Part shown: positions 38,746-42,960 of the stretch, piece by piece
Position numbering within the stretch: position 1 is the stretch's first letter
Layout: each line of letters begins with the position of its first letter
Assembly: GCA_024644045.1 (NCBI GenBank)
Contig: JAHELT010000021.1
Location: forward strand, 1-42,960
Direction: 5' to 3'
Source of the DNA: Chromatiales bacterium
GTDB lineage: Bacteria > Pseudomonadota > Gammaproteobacteria > JAHELT01
Length of the DNA stretch: 42,960 nt
The notes under the pieces: generated by a model
The model's input: the letters and a program-made list of their open reading frames with translations, nothing else
Told to the model about the DNA's origin: nothing
The model's database searches: none
Position numbers and translations under genes: made by a program

Positions 38746-38756
38746 TCAGACACCCC
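38742..38756. repeat. Short GGGGTCAGACACCCC element overlapping the tadA stop
   Basis: The inverted sequence GGGGTCAGACACCCC spans the last codons and stop of tadA. It resembles the GGGGTCAGACCCC-type palindromes I associate with REP-like elements in gammaproteobacterial genomes. Only one copy was found here, so its nature is uncertain. Confidence 0.2.
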
Positions 38757-39204
38757 GCCGGGCGGCAAAGAATTCGCCCAGCATCGCCGTGCTCTCTGCG
38801 GCCAGCACCCCGCCGGTCACCAGTGGACGATGGTTGTTATGCGCCGCGCCGAACAGGTCGATAGCGCTGCCTGCAGCGCCGGTCCGGGGATCGGCGGCCG
38901 CGTACACGACGTGCGCGACACGCGCGTGGATGATCGCGCCCGCACACATCTGACAGGGCTCCAGTGTCACGTACAGAGTGGTGCCCGGAATTCGGTAGTT
39001 GCTGGACTGCAGCGCCGCGGCACGCAGGGCAATTATTTCAGCGTGCGCCGTGGGATCGTGGTCCCGTACCGGCGAATTGAAGCCCTCGCCGAGCACCACA
39101 TCGTCAAGCACCACCAGCGCACCGACGGGAACCTCCCCCGATTGCGCCGCCCGCTCGGCCAGCTCGAGTGCGCGGCGCATGTAGTGCTCGTGTGGCTCTG
39201 TCAT
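38746..39204 (-). CDS. tadA: tRNA-specific adenosine deaminase
   Basis: TadA converts adenosine 34 of tRNA-Arg(ACG) to inosine. The 152-residue protein has the cytidine-deaminase zinc motifs HAE (H54, E56 in TAHAEIIALR) and PCxxC (C84, C87 in LEPCQMCAGAI). The segment VPVGALVVLDDVVLGEGFN is typical. I use the ATG at 39204 (MTEPHEHYMRRAL); a TTG at 39228 would add eight residues but has no better signal. The C-terminal codons run into the GGGGTCAGACACCCC element. The gene stands alone on the minus strand upstream of the STAS gene. Confidence 0.94.
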   Translation of the reverse strand: MTEPHEHYMRRALELAERAAQSGEVPVGALVVLDDVVLGEGFNSPVRDHDPTAHAEIIALRAAALQSSNYRIPGTTLYVTLEPCQMCAGAIIHARVAHVVYAAADPRTGAAGSAIDLFGAAHNNHRPLVTGGVLAAESTAMLGEFFAARRGV

Positions 39205-39538
39205 GGCAGGTGCCAGATCGACTCGCAAAGGGACAGCGGAATCCTAACATCCAGCGGGTCAGGCCGGATCACAGACATATGAGCTTTCTGCGCGCTCAGC
39301 GGGTGCTCATGCAACGATTGGCCACCGCGGTCGACGTCCGGCTGACAGACGGTGATCGAATGCCCTTGCAGGTCAAGGGTTTCACGAGCCCTGATTCGCA
39401 TGCGAACAGCCGCGGTAGCGCTGAAAACACCCTCGAACAAGCGTTACAATCAGAAGCTTTTGCGCGCACCGCACGCGCGCTCACACTGCGCTATTGCCAA
39501 GCACACTAGCCTGGCAATCGGCAAGGCAGGGCATACTC
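39205..39538. other. Non-coding stretch between tadA and the cyclase pseudogene
   Basis: I see no supported gene in these 334 bases. A plus-strand frame (ATG at 39279, about 76 residues to 39509) exists but has no ribosome-binding site and no family I recognise. A small stem, ATTGCCA/TGGCAAT (39493-39518), lies just before the pseudogene start. Composition is less GC-rich than the genes around it. Confidence 0.5.
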
Positions 39539-40301
39539 ATGGCACAACAGACCTCACGAAAGCTCGCTGTCATTCTTCATGCCGATGTGGTGGGTTCCAC
39601 GCTCTTGTCCAAGAAAATGAAACGCTTGCCCACGACCGCATCGAAGGCGTTTTTCGTCGCCTCTCCGCGACCATCAAAGCCTACGGTGGCACCCGTATCT
39701 CGTGTGGTGTGGGGAAAAACACGATCAAGGCCGGCCGCCTGAACTTGAAACTGAGTGTTCCGTCGCACTGGGATACTGAAGTTGTGAACGAGGGAAAGGC
39801 TGCCGGGTGGAATCTGCTTTTCACGGACAATTATGGGCACTGAATTCAGCTCTCAGTCGGTGACAGCATCAGATAGCAAGGGCATAGCGCATTTCAAGGT
39901 TTTCAAACTCGGATCGGCAAACTCGTTGAGTCTCGAGGATGCACACGCGTGGATGCAGGGCGATGGACTGAACGCGGTGGTCGATGAGTACCTCGACGGT
40001 AAAGAATTACGAGATAACTCGAGGGTCAATAACGGCGGGGGGACTCGGCTCGGGTAAAATCGTGACAACCATTCCGGCAGTACTGAAAGCGGCCGGCGGG
40101 AGCCGCAACGTGCGAGTCGTTCGCGGTAAAGGAAGCGCCTACTATGAATGGATCGTGTTTTTCTTTCACAACGGCGGTTACCGCCGTGAGATTGACGATG
40201 CTGTCGTTCCCCTCATCACAGGCACGAAAGCGGTCACGAGTCCCCTGCGTTTCACAATCAAATCAAACCGGAGCAACAAAGATGTTCAATTGAATGCCTA
40301 G
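39539..40301 (+). pseudogene. Frameshifted, chimeric class III adenylate cyclase remnant
   Basis: The first part (ATG at 39539) encodes the N-terminus of a class III adenylate/guanylate cyclase: KLAVILHADVVGSTLL, including the metal-binding aspartate. One missing G near 39607 breaks the frame. In the next frame the cyclase continues as VQENETLAHDRIEGVFRRLS to AYGGT, and then the similarity stops near 39695. The rest encodes unfamiliar sequence split by two extra Gs, at 39835-39837 (GGG) and 40037-40042 (GGGGGG). Correcting all three indels restores one 253-codon frame ending at 40301. The unfamiliar part has conserved-looking segments (GWNLLFTDNYGTEF; VVRGKGSAYYEWIVFFFHNG). I do not recognise its family. 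Sequencing errors in G runs are an alternative to decay. Confidence 0.65.
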
Positions 40302-40394
40302 CCCGCATGTTGCAAGACCCCCCCTGCCGACCTCGCGCGCCAAGAGCGGATCAGCGCCACACCTGGAAGGATCTAACCCAATTCGGCGCTTTTA

Positions 40395-41312
40395 TCAGGG
40401 CCTGCGCTTGACCCACACGGAAGGCAGGTTGAAGCGTTCGCGCAACGCCCCGCCGGCGGCGGTGGCATCCGCCTGGCTGATGAAGCCGGCGATCATGACA
40501 CGCTGCCAGGTTACGCCGTCGATCTGCGCGGGCACGGTGTCCGCCGCATACCCGGCTTCGCGCAACCGCCGGATCAGTCTCTGCACCCCCGCGACGCTGC
40601 GCGATGCGGCCAGTTGCAGCAGCCACCGGCCGTCTTCGCGGAGCACCCCGGCATCCGGCTGCGGCTCGGTTTCCTGCGCCCACTCGGCCAGCTGGGCCTG
40701 GTCGACGCTGCTCAAGGGCTCCGGGTCGCCGTCGCGCAGCGCGGTGAAGACCGACAGTGGTGTATCCATCTGTACCCGCTGATCGGCGCGCGTGATCTCG
40801 ATGCTGCCCTCGATCAGACACACCAGGTCCTGCGACTCGGTGGAACGGCCCCAGATATCGGTGCCGCGTATGCCGGCGGTGGCCAACCCGACGCGGATAT
40901 CCACCTCGCGCCGCCGCTGCGCACCGAGTGCGCCCGTGGTGAACCGGAAAGCACCGCTCAGCACCTCGAACAGGCCCCTGAACAGGCCCCACTGGTCGTC
41001 CTCCACGCTCGCCTGCCGGATGGCAAAGCGTACGTTCTCGCCGAGCTTCACCTGGCTGCCTTCGTCGAGCCGCAGAACCAGGCGCGCGCGGTCGCCGGTG
41101 CGCAGCACATCGCCCGCCTGCAGCCCGAAACCCGGGCTCAGCGGCTGAACGTCACCTGCGCGCTCCAGCCAGACAGGCATCTGCACGGTCTCGATACGTA
41201 CGGTGGCGAGCGCGGGGCCTGCGAGTGCAGCGCTCAGTAATGCGCAGAGCAGAGCGCGTGCAGCCTGACGCCAAACCGTCAGGCACACCTGTCTCGCGTA
41301 CGCGGTGTTCAT
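40395..41312 (-). CDS. FecR-domain protein with C-terminal SPOR domain
   Basis: The 305-residue product has a signal peptide (ending near ...SAALAGPALA), a FecR-like domain (LQAGDVLRTGDRARLVLRLDEGSQVKLGENVRF, then VGLATAGIRGTDIWGR and CLIEGSIEI), and a C-terminal SPOR domain (about residues 225-303; RWLLQLAASRSVAGVQRLIRRLREAGY onward), which binds denuded peptidoglycan at division sites. The start was set to the ATG at 41312; a TTG three codons earlier is weaker. This is not the sigma-factor-linked FecR, which has a cytoplasmic N-terminus. It lies downstream of the pnp fragment. Its role is probably periplasmic envelope sensing or scaffolding, by inference. Confidence 0.87.
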   Translation of the reverse strand: MNTAYARQVCLTVWRQAARALLCALLSAALAGPALATVRIETVQMPVWLERAGDVQPLSPGFGLQAGDVLRTGDRARLVLRLDEGSQVKLGENVRFAIRQASVEDDQWGLFRGLFEVLSGAFRFTTGALGAQRRREVDIRVGLATAGIRGTDIWGRSTESQDLVCLIEGSIEITRADQRVQMDTPLSVFTALRDGDPEPLSSVDQAQLAEWAQETEPQPDAGVLREDGRWLLQLAASRSVAGVQRLIRRLREAGYAADTVPAQIDGVTWQRVMIAGFISQADATAAGGALRERFNLPSVWVKRRP

Positions 41313-41386
41313 GAATTGCAAGTGCTTTGCGTCATGCAGCCGTTGATCTACCTCTTACGCAGGGCAGTTCGTTGTGGATGCACTCG

Positions 41387-41408
41387 CACGGTGCCCGCAG
41401 TCACCGTG
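41387..41408 (-). terminator. Stem-loop after the pnp fragment
   Basis: A perfect seven-base-pair stem (CACGGTG/CACCGTG) with an eight-base loop begins about 20 bases after the pnp stop. No T run follows, so it may be a processing or attenuating hairpin rather than a classical terminator. Confidence 0.3.
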
Positions 41409-41427
41409 TGCCGCGGGCGGCGGACGA

Positions 41428-42852
41428 TCAGGCGGCGGTGTTGACTTCCTTCATGCTGAGCCTGATACGTCCCTGCTTGTCGATCTCGAGCACCTTGACC
41501 TTGACCATCTGGCCCTCGGTCAGCTCATCGGACACGTTCTGCACGCGGCTCTCGGAGATCTGCGAGATGTGCACCAGCCCGTCCTTGCCCGGCAGGATGT
41601 TGACGAACGCGCCGAAGTCCATGATCTTTGCCACCCGGCCCTCGTAGATGGTGCCCACGACCACATCCGCGGTGAGCTGCTCGATACGGCGTTTCGCTTC
41701 CTCGCCGGCGGCGGAATCGGCCGATGCAATGATCACCCGGCCGTCGTCCTCGATGTCGATCGTGGTGCCGGTTTCCTCGGTCAGCGCGCGGATGACCGAC
41801 CCGCCCTTGCCGATCACGGCGGCGATTTTCTCCGGATCGATCTTCAGGGTGATGAAACGTGGCGCGTAGGCCGACAGGTCGGGGCGCGGTTCGGCGATTT
41901 CCTGCCGCATTACATCCAGTATGTGGAGGCGTCCGGCGCGCGCCTGCTGCAGGGCGTTCTGCATGATCTCGCGCGTGATACCGTCTATCTTTATGTCCAT
42001 CTGCAGCGCGGTCAGACCGTCGGTGGTGCCGGCTACTTTGAAATCCATGTCGCCGAGGTGATCCTCATCACCGAGAATGTCCGACAGCACGGCGTACCTG
42101 TCGCCGTCCTTCACCAGTCCCATCGCGATACCGGCTACGGGCGCGCGCACGGGCACGCCCGCGTCCATGAGCGCCAGGCTGGTGCCACACACGCTGGCCA
42201 TGGAGCTCGAACCGTTTGACTCGGTGATCTCGGAGACCACGCGTATCACGTACGGAAAGTCATCCTGGTTCGGCATCACGCCGAGCAGACCGCGCTTGGC
42301 CAGGCGTCCATGGCCGATTTCCCGCCGCTTGGGTGAGCCCATAAACCCTGTCTCCCCCACGCAGTAAGGGGGAAAGTTGTAGTGCAGCATGAACTGCTCG
42401 CGGTACTCACCGTCCAGCGCCTCGATAAGCTGCGCGTCACGGCCGGTACCGAGCGTAGTGATCACCAGAGCCTGGGTTTCGCCCCGGGTGAACAACGCCG
42501 ACCCATGAGTGCGCGGCAATACGCCGGTGCGCACGCTGATCGGACGCACGTCGTCGTGCGCTCTGCCGTCGATTCGCTTCTGCCCCGCCAGCACGCGCGC
42601 CCGCACCATCTGCTTTTCAATCTTGCCGAATGCGTCGCGGACTTCCTCCTCGGTCCAGCCGTCGCCGGCGTCGTCCACCAGCGCACTGACGGTTTCGTTG
42701 CGCACTTCGGCGACGCGGTCCTGGCGCTCCAGTTTCTCGGCGATGCTGTAGGCTGATTCGATGTCCTGCGCGCAGGCCGCGCGCAGCGCGTCGAGCAGCC
42801 GTTCGTCGGCGGCCGGTGTCTCCCATTCCCACGGCGCCTTGCCGCCCGTCAT
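41428..42852 (-). CDS. pnp: Polynucleotide phosphorylase lacking the first RNase PH domain
   Basis: PNPase is a trimeric 3'-5' exoribonuclease that degrades mRNA phosphorolytically. This 474-residue product aligns from memory with E. coli PNPase (711 residues) from about residue 240 onward. It holds the all-alpha linker, the second RNase PH core ([92 protein letters not shown]), the KH domain ([19 protein letters not shown]) and the S1 domain ([23 protein letters not shown]). The first RNase PH domain is absent. Sequence upstream in the same frame is not PNPase-like and has no start codon. The ATG overlaps a membrane-protein stop (ATGA). Either a real truncated gene, an internal deletion, or an assembly join. 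Confidence 0.88.
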   Translation of the reverse strand: MTGGKAPWEWETPAADERLLDALRAACAQDIESAYSIAEKLERQDRVAEVRNETVSALVDDAGDGWTEEEVRDAFGKIEKQMVRARVLAGQKRIDGRAHDDVRPISVRTGVLPRTHGSALFTRGETQALVITTLGTGRDAQLIEALDGEYREQFMLHYNFPPYCVGETGFMGSPKRREIGHGRLAKRGLLGVMPNQDDFPYVIRVVSEITESNGSSSMASVCGTSLALMDAGVPVRAPVAGIAMGLVKDGDRYAVLSDILGDEDHLGDMDFKVAGTTDGLTALQMDIKIDGITREIMQNALQQARAGRLHILDVMRQEIAEPRPDLSAYAPRFITLKIDPEKIAAVIGKGGSVIRALTEETGTTIDIEDDGRVIIASADSAAGEEAKRRIEQLTADVVVGTIYEGRVAKIMDFGAFVNILPGKDGLVHISQISESRVQNVSDELTEGQMVKVKVLEIDKQGRIRLSMKEVNTAA

Positions 42853-42960
42853 CGCCGCCCCATCTCGAGTCCGAGGGCCAGGAGAATCCAGGCCGCGCCG
42901 TCCAGGGCGAGGTGCGGCGCGTAGCTGGCCGGGACGAACCAGCCCACCCCCGCGGTGAGC
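42849..42960 (-). CDS. C-terminal end of a membrane protein (partial)
   Basis: The last 112 bases encode, on the minus strand, a 36-residue tail with a hydrophobic segment ([16 protein letters not shown]) ending in RR and TGA. The stop overlaps the pnp fragment's ATG. The pattern resembles the C-terminus of NnrS-like or other polytopic proteins, but too little is present to name it. Confidence 0.35.
   Translation of the reverse strand, partial: LTAGVGWFVPASYAPHLALDGAAWILLALGLEMGRR

Noticed and set aside
39279-39509. Short plus-strand frame before the cyclase remnant
   Set aside because: About 76 residues with no ribosome-binding site, no family and ordinary composition; chance is more likely.

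Overview
The window looks like chromosomal DNA of a GC-rich gammaproteobacterium. The left third carries the gene order leuC-leuD-leuB-asd-fimV-truA-trpF-accD on the minus strand with a divergent LysR gene, an arrangement known from Pseudomonas and relatives. A monofunctional-type RelA, a FimV polarity protein and PntAB support the same assignment. Genes are densely packed, many start codons overlap the preceding stop (ATGA, TGATG, TAATG), and GTG starts are common. No tRNA, rRNA, CRISPR array, insertion sequence or phage gene was seen.

Layout. 1-10653 (minus): leucine synthesis (leuC, leuD, leuB, with a glutathione S-transferase gene between leuD and leuB), asd, fimV, truA, trpF and a partial accD. 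10654-13488: divergent promoter region, LysR regulator (plus), aroC (minus) and a membrane-anchored aspartic protease (plus). 13503-20183 (minus): relA, a Sco1/SenC protein, then dctP-lutA-lutB-lutC, a lactate-oxidation operon headed by a TRAP solute-binding protein. 20290-21760 (plus): an alpha/beta hydrolase overlapping a ComB-like phosphatase. 21757-24710 (minus): pntAB transhydrogenase behind a promoter carrying a perfect 21-base palindrome. 24976-32849 (minus): a tightly packed seven-gene cluster of a histone-deacetylase-like amidohydrolase, a HAD phosphatase, a SAF-domain oxidoreductase, CobS (AAA+), CobT (VWA), an atypical SDR and a PcaF-type thiolase, with no cobN in the window. 33075-37410 (minus): an ABC exporter with an AttH/CrtC-like lipoprotein. 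37546-39204 (minus): yjbQ, a STAS protein and tadA. 39205-40394: an eroded stretch with a frameshifted, chimeric cyclase pseudogene. 40395-42960 (minus): a FecR-SPOR protein, a PNPase lacking its first RNase PH domain, and the tail of a membrane protein.

How the genes fit together. Much of the window is housekeeping: leucine, aspartate-family, aromatic, tRNA-modification, stringent-response and fatty-acid-synthesis genes. The lut operon with DctP suggests use of lactate or a related hydroxy/keto acid. PntAB makes NADPH. The most unusual parts are the CobS/CobT-containing cluster (an AAA+/VWA pair among catabolic enzymes without a chelatase large subunit), the half-length PNPase whose ATG overlaps the stop of a membrane-protein gene, and the palindrome over the pntAB promoter. 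Functions rest on motif recognition and recall of family sequences; no database search was run.
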